From contig NZ_BQXQ01000017.1 of NCBI RefSeq assembly GCF_030159055.1, positions 46,851 through 110,850 of the forward strand: DNA of 64,000 nt, read 5' to 3'. This document shows positions 36,371-45,060 of the stretch, piece after piece. Every line of letters begins with the position of its first letter. Position 1 is the stretch's first letter. This DNA is from Acidovorax sp. SUPP3334 (GTDB taxonomy: Bacteria; Pseudomonadota; Gammaproteobacteria; Burkholderiales; Burkholderiaceae_C). A model generated the notes under the pieces. That model made no database searches and was not told where the DNA came from. It was given only the letters and a program-made list of their open reading frames with translations. Both the position numbers and the translations under genes were made by a program.

Positions 36371-37576
36371 TCATTTCCAGGCGGCGCACTTGCTCTCGGC
36401 CTTGGTGGCGAACACTTCTTCGCCAGGCAGCTTCTTGACGAGCTTGTAGTAGTCCCACGCGCCCTTGGATTCGGACGGTGCCTTGACCTGCATCAGGTAC
36501 ATGTCGTGCACGTAGCGGCCATCGGCGCGCAGCGTGCCGGCGCCGAAGAAGTCGTTCATCTTCATGCCGCGCCAGGCTTGCATGACCTTGTCGGCATCGG
36601 TGCTCTTGGCCGCTTCGACGGCTTTCAGGTAGTTCATGGTGGCGGAGTAGTCGGCCGCCTGGATCTCGGTGGGGCGGCGCTTGGTCTTTTCCATGAACTT
36701 GTCGGCGAACTTGCGCGTGTCGTCGTTCAGGTCCCAGTACCAGCTGGTGGTGAACTGCAGGCCCTCGGTGGTCTTGAGACCCAGGCTGTGGATGTCGCTG
36801 AAGAAGATCAGCAGGCTGGCCAGCTTCATGCTTTTGCCGATGCCGAATTCCTTGGCGGCCTTGATGGAGTTGATGGTGTCGCCGCCCGCATTCGCCAGGC
36901 CCAGCACCTGGGCCTTGGAGTTCTGCGCCTGCAGCAGGAACGACGAGAAATCCGACGCGTTGAGCGGGTGCTTCACGCTGCCCACCACGGTGCCGCCCTT
37001 GGCCTTGACCACGGTGCTCGCGTCCGCTTCGAGCGCATGTCCGAAGGCGTAGTCGGCCGTGAGAAAGAACCAGCTCTTGCCGCCGCCGTCCACGATGGTC
37101 GCGCCTGTGCCCTTGGCCAGCGCGACGGTGTCGTAGGCGTAGTGCACGGTGTAGGGGCTGCACTGTTCGTTGGTGAGGGCCGAGGTCGCCGCGCCGTTGT
37201 TGATGAACACGCGCTTCTTCTCCTGCGCCACCTTGGCCATGGCGAGCGCCGTGCCCGAGTTGGTGCCGCCGAACACCAGGGTCAGGCCTTGCGTGTCGAT
37301 CCATTCGCGCGCCTTGGAAGCGGCGATGTCGGCCTTGTTCTGGTGGTCCGCGCTCATCATCTCAATGGGCATGCCCAGCACCTTGCCGCCGAAGTCGTCG
37401 ATGGCCATCTGGATGGCCACGGCGCCGTTTTTGCCCTCCACGTCGGCGTACAGGCTGGACATGTCGGTGATGAAGCCGATCTTGACCTTGTCCTGCGCCT
37501 GCGCGGCCGATGCGGCCAGGCCCATGGCGCCCAGCACCAGGGCCAGCCGAGTGAGTTTGTTGCTGCTGTTTTTCAT
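36371..37576 (-). CDS. ABC transporter substrate-binding protein (Leu/Ile/Val type), copy 2
   Basis: A 401-residue periplasmic binding protein of the type 1 fold (ANF/LivJ-like). A signal peptide (LALVLGAMGLAASAAQA, then QDKVKIGFITDMSSLYAD) leads into the mature part. The core AVAIQMAIDDFGGKVLG and the TQGLTLVFGGTNSGTALAMAKV block are shared with the neighbouring copy. The gene is between livH and the near-identical copy 1. The mature N-terminus is almost identical in the two proteins, while the C-terminal half differs more. Confidence 0.9.
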   Translation of the reverse strand: MKNSSNKLTRLALVLGAMGLAASAAQAQDKVKIGFITDMSSLYADVEGKNGAVAIQMAIDDFGGKVLGMPIEMMSADHQNKADIAASKAREWIDTQGLTLVFGGTNSGTALAMAKVAQEKKRVFINNGAATSALTNEQCSPYTVHYAYDTVALAKGTGATIVDGGGKSWFFLTADYAFGHALEADASTVVKAKGGTVVGSVKHPLNASDFSSFLLQAQNSKAQVLGLANAGGDTINSIKAAKEFGIGKSMKLASLLIFFSDIHSLGLKTTEGLQFTTSWYWDLNDDTRKFADKFMEKTKRRPTEIQAADYSATMNYLKAVEAAKSTDADKVMQAWRGMKMNDFFGAGTLRADGRYVHDMYLMQVKAPSESKGAWDYYKLVKKLPGEEVFATKAESKCAAWK

Positions 37577-37625
37577 GTCTTTGTCTCCTGATCCCGGATG
37601 TGTTTTTTAAACCGTGCGCGTCAGG

Positions 37626-38825
37626 TCATTTCCACAGCGCGCATTTGCTCTCGGCCTTGGTGGTCCACACCTGGTCGGCGGGCAGCTTGCTCACGACCTT
37701 GTAGTAGTCCCAGGGCTCCTTGGATTCGGCGGGCGCCTTGACCTGCACCAGGTACATGTCGTGCGCGAAGCGGCCATCGGGCCGGATCACGCCCTTGCCG
37801 TAGAAGTCGTCGATGGGCGTGGACTTGAGCTTTTCCATCACCTTGTCGGCATCGAGCGTCTTGGCGGCTTCGACGGCCTTGAGGTAGTTCATCGTGGCCG
37901 AGTAGTCGGCGGCCTGGATGTCGGTGGGCATGCGCTTGGTCTTGGCGAAGAACTTGCGGCCGAAGGCGCGGGTCTTGTCATCCAGGTTCCAGTCCCAGCT
38001 CGTGGTGAGCAGCAGGCCTTCGGTGTTCTTGAGGCCCAGGCTGTGGATGTCGGTCACGAAGACCAGCAGGCCGGCCATCTTCATGCTCTTGTTGATGCCG
38101 AACTCACGCGCGGCCTTGATCGCATTGATGGTGTCGCCGCCCGCGTTGGCCAGGCCCAGGATCTGCGCCTTGGAGTTCTGCGCCTGCAGCAGGAACGAAG
38201 AGAAGTCCGATGCGTTGATCGGGTGCTTCACGCTGCCCACCACCTTGCCGCCCTTTTCCTTGACCACCTTGGCCGTGTCGGCCTCCAGCGCAGCGCCGAA
38301 CGCATAGTCGGCCGTGAGGAAGAACCAATCCTTGCCCCCCTGCCCCACGATCGCGCCGCCCGTGCCCTTGGCCAGTGCGACGGTGTCGTAGGCGTAGTGC
38401 ACGGTGTAGGGGCTGCACTGCTCGTTGGTGAGGGCCGAAGAGCCCGCGCCGTTGACGATGAAAACGCGCTTCTTTTCCTGCGCCACCTTGGCCATCGCCA
38501 GGCCCGTGCCCGAGTTGGTGCCGCCGAACAGCATGGTCAGGCCCTGCGTGTCGATCCATTCGCGCGCCTTGGAGGCGGCGATGTCGGCCTTGTTCTGGTG
38601 GTCCGCGCTCAACAGTTCGATGGGCTGCCCCAGCACCTTGCCGCCGAAGTCGTCGATCGCCATCTGGATCGCCACGGCGCCGTTCTTGCCTTCCACATCG
38701 GCGTACAGGCTCGACATGTCGGTGATGAAGCCGATCTTGACCTTGTCCTGCGCCTGCACGGAGAACGTCGCGAGGCCTGCGGCCCCCAGCAGGACGGCGA
38801 GCGCCTTGAGGTTCATCTTCTTCAT
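37626..38825 (-). CDS. ABC transporter substrate-binding protein (Leu/Ile/Val type), copy 1
   Basis: A 399-residue paralogue of the adjacent downstream protein (copy 2), with a signal peptide (LAVLLGAAGLATFSVQA) and identical stretches such as DKVKIGFITDMSSLYADVEGKNG (given by position: about residues 27-49). The pair arose by duplication within the operon. Two receptors feeding one permease would widen or fine-tune substrate range. Differences lie mainly in the ligand-lobe loops and the C-terminus. Substrate unproven. Confidence 0.9.
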   Translation of the reverse strand: MKKMNLKALAVLLGAAGLATFSVQAQDKVKIGFITDMSSLYADVEGKNGAVAIQMAIDDFGGKVLGQPIELLSADHQNKADIAASKAREWIDTQGLTMLFGGTNSGTGLAMAKVAQEKKRVFIVNGAGSSALTNEQCSPYTVHYAYDTVALAKGTGGAIVGQGGKDWFFLTADYAFGAALEADTAKVVKEKGGKVVGSVKHPINASDFSSFLLQAQNSKAQILGLANAGGDTINAIKAAREFGINKSMKMAGLLVFVTDIHSLGLKNTEGLLLTTSWDWNLDDKTRAFGRKFFAKTKRMPTDIQAADYSATMNYLKAVEAAKTLDADKVMEKLKSTPIDDFYGKGVIRPDGRFAHDMYLVQVKAPAESKEPWDYYKVVSKLPADQVWTTKAESKCALWK

Positions 38826-38925
38826 GTCGTTGTCTCCTTGGGTCTTCGATGGAACTTGGGATCAGGGGATCGGGGGATCGAGGTGCTCTGGACGAAGGCG
38901 GTGGCCGAAGCAGCGCCGCGCCGGG

Positions 38926-39636
38926 TCAGACGCCCAGCAGTTCGTTGAGCACGGGCATCTTGGCCTGCAGCTCGGCAGCGCCGAACTGCTCGACGATGCG
39001 GCCGTGCTCCATCACGTAGAAGCGGTCGGCCAGGGGCGCGGCGAAGTGGAAGTTCTGCTCCACCATCACCACGGTGTAGCCCTTTTGGCGCAGCGTCGTG
39101 ATCATGCGGGCCAGGGCCTGCACGATGACCGGCGCCAGGCCTTCGGAGATCTCGTCGAGCAGCAGCAGCTTGGCGCCCGTGCGCAGGATGCGCGCCACCG
39201 CCAGCATCTGCTGCTCGCCGCCCGACAGGCGCGTGCCCTGGCTGTGGCGGCGCTCGGCCAGGTTGGGGAACATGGCGTAGATCTCGTCCACCGACATGCC
39301 TTGCGTGCCCGTCTTGAGCACCGGGGGCAGCAGCAGATTTTCCTCGCACGACAGGCTGGAGAAAATGCCGCGCTCTTCGGGGCAATAGCCCACGCCCAGA
39401 TGGGCGATGCGGTGCGTGGGCATGTTGATGGTTTCCGTGCCGTGGATGCTCACCGATCCCTTGCGGGCGCCCGTCAGCCCCATCACGGCGCGCATGGTGG
39501 ACGTGCGGCCCGCGCCGTTGCGGCCCAGCAGCGTGACCACTTCACCCGGCTGCACCGTCATGTCCACGCCGTGCAGCACGTGCGATTCGCCGTACCACGC
39601 CTGCAGGCCGCGGATCTCGAGGGCCGGCGCGGTCAT
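38926..39636 (-). CDS. livF: Branched-chain amino acid ABC transporter ATP-binding protein LivF
   Basis: A 236-residue ATPase. Walker A is GRNGAGRTS, with the usual lysine replaced by arginine (GAGRTS rather than GAGKTT). Other motifs are normal: signature LSGGEQQMLAVARIL, Walker B LLLLDEISEGLAP and H-loop VVMVEQNFHFA. The K-to-R change occurs in many LivF proteins and is therefore not taken as inactivating. The gene is translationally coupled to livG (four-base overlap) and followed by the binding-protein genes. Confidence 0.92.
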   Translation of the reverse strand: MTAPALEIRGLQAWYGESHVLHGVDMTVQPGEVVTLLGRNGAGRTSTMRAVMGLTGARKGSVSIHGTETINMPTHRIAHLGVGYCPEERGIFSSLSCEENLLLPPVLKTGTQGMSVDEIYAMFPNLAERRHSQGTRLSGGEQQMLAVARILRTGAKLLLLDEISEGLAPVIVQALARMITTLRQKGYTVVMVEQNFHFAAPLADRFYVMEHGRIVEQFGAAELQAKMPVLNELLGV

Positions 39637-40406
39637 GCGTGGGCCCCTTGCAGCTGGCCATCGGTGGTGCCCATGTAGGCCTCCATCACCTGCGGATTGC
39701 GGGAAACCTCTTCATACGGCCCCTCGGCCAGCACCGCGCCGCGCTGCAGCACCGTGATGCGGTCCGCGATGGTCGAGATCACCTTCATGTTGTGCTCGAC
39801 CATGAGAATGGTGCGGCCGGCCGATACCTTTTTGATGAGCTGCGTCACGCGGTCCACGTCTTCGTGGCCCATGCCCTGCGTGGGTTCGTCCAGCAGCATC
39901 AGTTCGGGCTCCATCGCCAGCGTGGTGGCGATTTCCAGCGCACGTTTGCGGCCATAGGGCAGATTGACGGTGGTCTCGTCGGCCAGGTCCTGCAGGCCGA
40001 CTTCGGCCAGCAACTCCATGGCCCGCTGATCGAGCTGCTGCAGGCTGCGTTCGCTGCGCCAGAAGTGGAACGCGGTGCCCAGCTTGCGCTGCAGGCCGAT
40101 GCGCACGTTCTCCAGCAGCGTGAGGTGCGGGAACACCGCCGAGATCTGGAACGAGCGAATCACGCCGCGCCGCGCGATCAGCGCAGGCCGCTCCCGCGTG
40201 ATGTCTTCGCCATTGAACCGGATCACGCCGGAGGTGGGCTCCAGGAACTTGGTCAGCAGGTTGAAGCAGGTGGTCTTGCCAGCGCCATTGGGGCCGATCA
40301 GCGCATGGATGGAGCCCCGGTGGACGGCGAGATTGACATCGCTGACCGCAGTGAAGCCTCTGAACTCCTTGGTCAGGCTGTGGGTTTCGAGAATGACGTC
40401 GCTCAT
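39633..40406 (-). CDS. livG: Branched-chain amino acid ABC transporter ATP-binding protein LivG
   Basis: A 257-residue ATPase and the first gene of the operon. Walker A GPNGAGKTT, Q-loop IRSFQISAVFPHL, signature-region LPYGRKRALEIATTLA, Walker B LMLLDEPTQGMG and H-loop MVEHNMKVIS are visible. The signature has the PYG form usual in LivG proteins. ATG 40406 is chosen because homology begins at SDVILETHSLTKEF. The ATGA overlap with livF couples the two ATPases. Confidence 0.93.
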   Translation of the reverse strand: MSDVILETHSLTKEFRGFTAVSDVNLAVHRGSIHALIGPNGAGKTTCFNLLTKFLEPTSGVIRFNGEDITRERPALIARRGVIRSFQISAVFPHLTLLENVRIGLQRKLGTAFHFWRSERSLQQLDQRAMELLAEVGLQDLADETTVNLPYGRKRALEIATTLAMEPELMLLDEPTQGMGHEDVDRVTQLIKKVSAGRTILMVEHNMKVISTIADRITVLQRGAVLAEGPYEEVSRNPQVMEAYMGTTDGQLQGAHA

Positions 40407-40767
40407 TGCGCCTTGGCCGCTCCGTGGTGGTGCTTTGGTGCCGGACAGGGCGCTTCGCCCGTGAGAGCGAGGCATCCTGGCCTGCGTTAGGTTGCACCGC
40501 ATCCTAAGGCGCGCCCCTGCTGCGCAGATACTGGGACAAATGCCTATGTATAAACGCCTACCCGGCCGGCGGTCCGCGCCGCCCCCCGGGCGCTTCCGAC
40601 GCGGACCGGGGGCAGGTATTGCCCCCACACATGGCTTTGGATGAAAACCGCTCCATGCCCTAGATCCGATTGCACTGATAGCTATCAAATAAATAGCAAA
40701 CCTGTTTTGTGACAGGCTTCCCGGCAGGGCGCGTACCGATCCGGGCGCCGACTCCTACACTGCCACC
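40407..40767. other. 361-bp divergent intergenic region
   Basis: This lies between livG and the divergent MsbA-like exporter gene and should hold both promoters. Its one clear structure is GCTATCAAATAAATAGCA at 40681-40698, an 18-bp palindromic core of the window's repeat element, followed by a small CCTGT/ACAGG hairpin. No coding frame is convincing. Confidence 0.55.
40681..40698 (+). repeat. Palindromic core element (GCTAT...ATAGCA)
   Basis: GCTATCAAATAAATAGCA has the same 18-base length and ends as the 3' part of the 50-bp elements in queG and the ABC permease. No GGCCTC half is recognisable beside it, so only the palindromic core is present. Confidence 0.65.
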
Positions 40768-42558
40768 ATGCCCTCCTCCCCCACCCCCGGCGCGCCGCGC
40801 TCGCTCGGCGGCCTGCTGCCCTTTCTTCGTCCCTATGCCGGGCGCATTGCGCTCGCGCTGGTTTTTCTGGTGCTGGCGGCGCTGGCCACGCTGGCATTTC
40901 CGCTGGCGCTGCGCGAACTCATCGATGGCGGGCTGGTCGGTGCCACGCGCGGCGAACAGGCCATGCAGCTGCGCGAGCATTTCGGATTGCTGTTCGCCGT
41001 GGCCGTGGCGCTGGGCCTGTTCTCGGCCGCGCGTTTTTACACCGTGAGCTGGCTGGGCGAGCGCGTGACGGCCGACCTGCGCAACGCCGTCTATGCCCAT
41101 GTGCTGGAGCAAAGCCCGCAGTTCTATGAAACCACGCAGACGGGCGAAGTGCTGTCGCGACTGACGGTGGACACGACGCTCGTTCAGACGGTGGTCGGGT
41201 CGTCGCTGTCCATGGGCCTGCGCAACGCGGTGATGGGCATCGGTGCGTTGGGGATGCTGGTGTGGACCAATCCGTACATCATGTCGGTGGTGTTCGCGGC
41301 CATCGTCGTCGTGGTGCTGCCCACGCTGTGGATCGGCCGCTGGGTGCGCCGCCTCTCGCGTGCCAGCCAGGACCGGGTGGCGGATTCGAGCGCGATCGCG
41401 GCCGAGGTGCTCAACGCCGTGCCCGCCGTGCAAAGCTACACGGCCGAGTCGCGCGAAGCACAGCGCTTTCAGGCATCGACCGAGAACGCGTTCCAGACCG
41501 CCGTGCGCCGCAGCCGGGCGCGGGCGGCGCTGGTGGCGTTCATCGTCATCGCCAACGCGGCGCTGCTGCTGTGGGGGCTGTACCGCGGCACGCAAGCCGT
41601 GCTGGCCGGCGAAATGTCGGCCGGCCATCTGGGGCAGACGGTGATCTACGTGATGTTCCTCGCAGGCGCCGTGGCCGTGCTGGGCGAGGTGTACGGTGAC
41701 CTGCTGCGCGCGGCGGGTGCCACCGAGCGGCTGATGGAACTGCTGGCCAGCCGCTCGCCCATCGCCAGCCCTGCACAGCCCGTCGCGCTGCCGGGCACCG
41801 GCGGCGGCCTGCGCGTGGACTTCGACCGGGTCGCGTTTCACTATCCCTCGCGCCCGCAGGCGCCGGCCCTGCGGGGTTTCGATCTGCACCTGTCGGCCGG
41901 TGAAACCGTGGCGCTGGTGGGTGCCAGCGGTGCCGGCAAGACCACCGTGTTTCAACTGCTGCAGCGCTTTTATGACGTCGATGCCGCAGCGGGCGGCGCC
42001 ATTGCGCTGAACGGCGTGGACATTCGCCAGCTGTCGCTCGCCGACCTTCGGGCGCACGTGGGCATCGTGCCGCAAGACGCGGTGATCTTCTCGGCCTCGG
42101 CCCTGGAGAACATCCGCTACGGCCGCCCGGGCGCGACCGAACAGGAAGTGCAGGAAGCGGCGCGTGCAGCCTTTGCACACGATTTCGTCATGGCCTTGCC
42201 CGAAGGCTATGGCACGTTTCTCGGGGAGCGCGGCGTGCGGCTTTCGGGCGGGCAGCGCCAGCGAATCGCCATCGCACGTGCGCTGCTCAAGAACCCGCCA
42301 CTGCTGCTGGACGAAGCCACCAGCGCGCTCGACGCCGAGAGCGAACGCATGGTGCAGGCCGCCCTGGATGCTGCCATCCAACGCCACAGCGGGCAGCGCA
42401 CCACGCTCGTGATCGCCCACCGGCTGGCCACCGTTCAAAATGCCGACCGCATCGTGGTGATGGACCAGGGACAGATCGTGGAAGAAGGCCGCCATGCGGA
42501 ACTGGTGCGGCAAGGCGGCGTGTACGCCCGACTGGCGGCGCTGCAGTTCACCACGTGA
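40768..42558 (+). CDS. MsbA-like ABC exporter (fused membrane and ATPase domains)
   Basis: A 596-residue half-transporter. An ABC_membrane domain (about 20-310, six helices; LGERVTADLRNAVYAHVLEQSPQFYE is the family hallmark) is fused to an ATPase (about 345-590) with Walker A GASGAGKTT, Q-loop IVPQDAVIFSAS, signature LSGGQRQRIAIARALL, Walker B LLLDEATSALD and H-loop IAHRLA. The homodimer exports lipids or hydrophobic compounds; housekeeping MsbA usually has a linked lpxK, absent here, so it may be a related drug or lipid exporter. The ATG gives MPSSPTPGAPRSLGGLLPF. Confidence 0.9.
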   Translation: MPSSPTPGAPRSLGGLLPFLRPYAGRIALALVFLVLAALATLAFPLALRELIDGGLVGATRGEQAMQLREHFGLLFAVAVALGLFSAARFYTVSWLGERVTADLRNAVYAHVLEQSPQFYETTQTGEVLSRLTVDTTLVQTVVGSSLSMGLRNAVMGIGALGMLVWTNPYIMSVVFAAIVVVVLPTLWIGRWVRRLSRASQDRVADSSAIAAEVLNAVPAVQSYTAESREAQRFQASTENAFQTAVRRSRARAALVAFIVIANAALLLWGLYRGTQAVLAGEMSAGHLGQTVIYVMFLAGAVAVLGEVYGDLLRAAGATERLMELLASRSPIASPAQPVALPGTGGGLRVDFDRVAFHYPSRPQAPALRGFDLHLSAGETVALVGASGAGKTTVFQLLQRFYDVDAAAGGAIALNGVDIRQLSLADLRAHVGIVPQDAVIFSASALENIRYGRPGATEQEVQEAARAAFAHDFVMALPEGYGTFLGERGVRLSGGQRQRIAIARALLKNPPLLLDEATSALDAESERMVQAALDAAIQRHSGQRTTLVIAHRLATVQNADRIVVMDQGQIVEEGRHAELVRQGGVYARLAALQFTT

Positions 42559-42645
42559 ACCACACGGGCCACGGGCCATTGACCCTCGGAATCCAGTGAC
42601 GTGAGACGGAACGGGATAGAGGATTGAAGAGACGCCGGGACAGCG

Positions 42646-42678
42646 CCCCCACCCCCCACCCCCCACCCCCCACCCCCC
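42646..42678 (-). repeat. G-quadruplex-forming tract
   Basis: On the plus strand this is five runs of five to six C separated by single A, so the minus strand has five G5-6 runs with single-base loops, an ideal G-quadruplex sequence. It lies just after the DUF1178 stop codon and in the convergent gap after the MsbA-like gene. The minus-strand mRNA of DUF1178 would carry the G runs in its 3' end. Confidence 0.85.
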
Positions 42679-42683
42679 TCGCC

Positions 42684-43166
42684 CTACTGCAGCGTTTCCT
42701 TGGCGGCGTCCGGCAGCAGCAGCGGCATCACGGCAATGCCCTCTTCCAGCAGCTGCGCGGCTTCCTGCGGACTGGCCTGCCCCCGAATGCCTCGCTCCTG
42801 CGTCTCGCCGTAGTGCATGCGGCGCGCCTCGTCTGCAAAACGCGGGCCGACATCTTCGGTGTGCGCGACGATGTGCCGGGCCACCCGCAACCATGCGGCG
42901 TGCAGAGCGGCGTCATTCGGGGCCGGAGGCGTCGGCGGATTCGGTAGGGACACGGTCACCGCGCCGCCAGTGGGCCGAGCGGCGGCATCCGGCGGAGAAG
43001 CGCCCAGGTTCAGGCGAGGTGCGCTCAAGCCCTTGCGGATTTCTCCGCTGCCGCACAGCGGGCACTGCACGAGATCGCGGGCCAACTGGCTTTGGAAATC
43101 GGCTTCCGACCCGAACCAGCCTTCGAACACATGGCCTTGTGCGCAATGGAGATCGAGCACCTTCAT
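42684..43166 (-). CDS. DUF1178 family protein
   Basis: A 160-residue protein of the DUF1178 family. Putative metal-binding cysteines occur as C8 (LHCAQGHVFEGWF) and in QCPLCGSGEIRKGLSAPRLN, a zinc-ribbon-like half. The middle is a disordered Pro/Ala stretch, and the C-terminal part (about 90-160) holds RHIVAHTEDVGPRFADEARRMHYGE, characteristic of the family. The function is unknown. It is the last gene of the stretch that begins with nuo, 33 bp after DUF2818. A G-quadruplex tract follows its stop codon. Confidence 0.85.
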   Translation of the reverse strand: MKVLDLHCAQGHVFEGWFGSEADFQSQLARDLVQCPLCGSGEIRKGLSAPRLNLGASPPDAAARPTGGAVTVSLPNPPTPPAPNDAALHAAWLRVARHIVAHTEDVGPRFADEARRMHYGETQERGIRGQASPQEAAQLLEEGIAVMPLLLPDAAKETLQ

Positions 43167-43199
43167 GAAAGCACCAGATAAACGCCCACAGCGCGGCCC

Positions 43200-43505
43200 T
43201 CAGGCCTTGCGCCGCAGCAGGTAGCGGTAGATGAAGCCGGGAAACGCCAGCGTGATGAACAAGGTGGCGGTGATCGCATAAAACTCCCACTGCTGGGGAG
43301 CGATCTGCCCGACACGGCGCTCCAGCAGCAGCGCCACGCCACCCACCACGAAGTACAGCACCACCATTTCGGCAAGCCGGACTGCCATGGGTTTGGCGGG
43401 CACGGCCCTGGGCCCGACCACCAACCATCGCTGGCTCAGAAAAGGCAGGTTGGCGCCCAGAGCGGCCAACACGATCACCAGCCAGATGGATGCAGTGGCG
43501 GACAC
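43200..43505 (-). CDS. DUF2818 family small membrane protein
   Basis: A 101-residue membrane protein with three hydrophobic segments (SIWLVIVLAALGANLPFL, VVLYFVVGGVALLLE and FYAITATLFITLAFPGFIY) and a C-terminal RKA. It belongs to DUF2818, which follows nuoN in many betaproteobacteria. This suggests a role with complex I, though none is proven. It is 37 bp after nuoN on the same strand. Confidence 0.85.
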   Translation of the reverse strand: MSATASIWLVIVLAALGANLPFLSQRWLVVGPRAVPAKPMAVRLAEMVVLYFVVGGVALLLERRVGQIAPQQWEFYAITATLFITLAFPGFIYRYLLRRKA

Positions 43506-43542
43506 GTCGTGAAGAACCGCTGGCGTAAAAGCGCAGGCGCGC

Positions 43543-45036
43543 TCAGGTGGCCAGTGCGCGAACGACCGCGTCGGCGCACAACGCCATCAGGCCGCCCGGC
43601 AGCAAGCCCAGCACCAGGATCAACGCGCCGTTGAGCGTGAGCACCATGCGCACGTCCAGCGGTGCCGACACGTTCACGGCCGTGAGCGGCGCGTCGAAAT
43701 ACATCACCTTCACTACACGCAGGTAGTAGAAGGCGCCGATCAGAGACATCAGCACGGCGAACACGGCGAGTGCGATGTACGGCGTCTGGCCGGAAGCCAC
43801 CAGCGCCTGCAGCACCGACAGCTTGGCGTAGAAGCCCACCAGGGGAGGCAGACCGGCCAGCGAGAACAGGCACACCGCCATCACGCCGGCATACAGCGGG
43901 CTGCGCTGATTGAGGCCTGCCAGATCGGAGATCTCTTCGCTTTCGAAGCCTTCACGGGCCAGCAGCAGAATCACGCCGAAGCTGGCCAGCGTGGTCAGCA
44001 CATAGCTCACCACATAGAACATGGAAGAGCTGTAGGCATTCTCGACCGCGTTGGCATCCACGTTGCCGTTGACCACGCCCGACAGCAGGCCGAGCAGCAC
44101 GAAGCCCATCTGCGAAATGGTGGAGTAGGCCAGCATGCGCTTGAGGTTGGTCTGCGCGATGGCCGCCAGATTACCGACCAGCAGCGACCCGATGGCCAGC
44201 ACCGCAAGCATCTGCTGCCAGTCGATCGCCAGCGGGAGCAACCCGTCCACCAGCAGGCGGATGGTGATCGCGAACGCGGCCAGCTTGGGCGCGCCGCCGA
44301 TGATCAGCGTGACGGCCGTTGGAGCACCCTGGTACACGTCGGGAATCCACATGTGGAATGGCACCACACCCAGCTTGAACGCGAGGCCGGCCACTACGAA
44401 CACCAGGCCGAACACCAGCACCTGATGGCGGATCTGGCCCGAATTGACGGCCTTGAACACCTGGCCGATGTCGAGCGAGCCGGTCGCACCGTAGAGCATC
44501 GACAGCCCATACAGCAGGAAACCGCTGGCCATCGCCCCCAGCACGAAATACTTCATCGCGGCCTCGGTCGAGGTCGCATGGTCGCGGCGCAAGGCCACCA
44601 GGGCATAGCTCGACAGCGTGAGCAGTTCCAGCCCCAGGTAGATCACGAGGAAGTTGTTGCCCGAGATCATGATGAAGATGCCCAGCAGAGCGAACATCGA
44701 CAGCGTGAAGAATTCGCCGCCGCGCAGCATGCCGCGGTCGCCCGCATACGGACGGCCGTACACCAGCGTGACCATCATGGCGACGGTGGCGAAGCACTTG
44801 AGCCAGTTGCCCATGGCGTCGCTCACCACCATGTTGCCGAAGCCGTAGAACGTGTTGCCGGTGTTGGCATACAGGGCCTGAAGCACCGCCACCACGGTCA
44901 GGGTGAGCAAGGTGAGCACGTAGGTGCCCGTGCGCCGGGGGCTGGTCACGCCCAGGTCCACGAGCGCGATCACGCAGGCCATGACCAGGAGCACGATCTC
45001 CGGATACACCGCCAGCCAGCTGATGTTGTCAATCAT
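43543..45036 (-). CDS. nuoN: NADH-quinone oxidoreductase subunit N
   Basis: A 497-residue antiporter-like subunit of complex I with about 14 transmembrane helices. Helix TM7-8 elements with the characteristic lysines ([23 protein letters not shown]) and the broken-helix region are present, as is [19 protein letters not shown]. It contributes one of the proton-translocating half-channels. It is the last nuo gene, 24 bp after nuoM. Confidence 0.96.
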   Translation of the reverse strand: MIDNISWLAVYPEIVLLVMACVIALVDLGVTSPRRTGTYVLTLLTLTVVAVLQALYANTGNTFYGFGNMVVSDAMGNWLKCFATVAMMVTLVYGRPYAGDRGMLRGGEFFTLSMFALLGIFIMISGNNFLVIYLGLELLTLSSYALVALRRDHATSTEAAMKYFVLGAMASGFLLYGLSMLYGATGSLDIGQVFKAVNSGQIRHQVLVFGLVFVVAGLAFKLGVVPFHMWIPDVYQGAPTAVTLIIGGAPKLAAFAITIRLLVDGLLPLAIDWQQMLAVLAIGSLLVGNLAAIAQTNLKRMLAYSTISQMGFVLLGLLSGVVNGNVDANAVENAYSSSMFYVVSYVLTTLASFGVILLLAREGFESEEISDLAGLNQRSPLYAGVMAVCLFSLAGLPPLVGFYAKLSVLQALVASGQTPYIALAVFAVLMSLIGAFYYLRVVKVMYFDAPLTAVNVSAPLDVRMVLTLNGALILVLGLLPGGLMALCADAVVRALAT

Positions 45037-45060
45037 CTCGAATCTCTCGTTTCAGTCTGG

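Noticed and set aside
38926..39636. LivF judged inactive because Walker A has R instead of K
   Set aside because: GAGRTS occurs in many LivF proteins, and all other ATPase motifs are intact, so inactivation is not supported.
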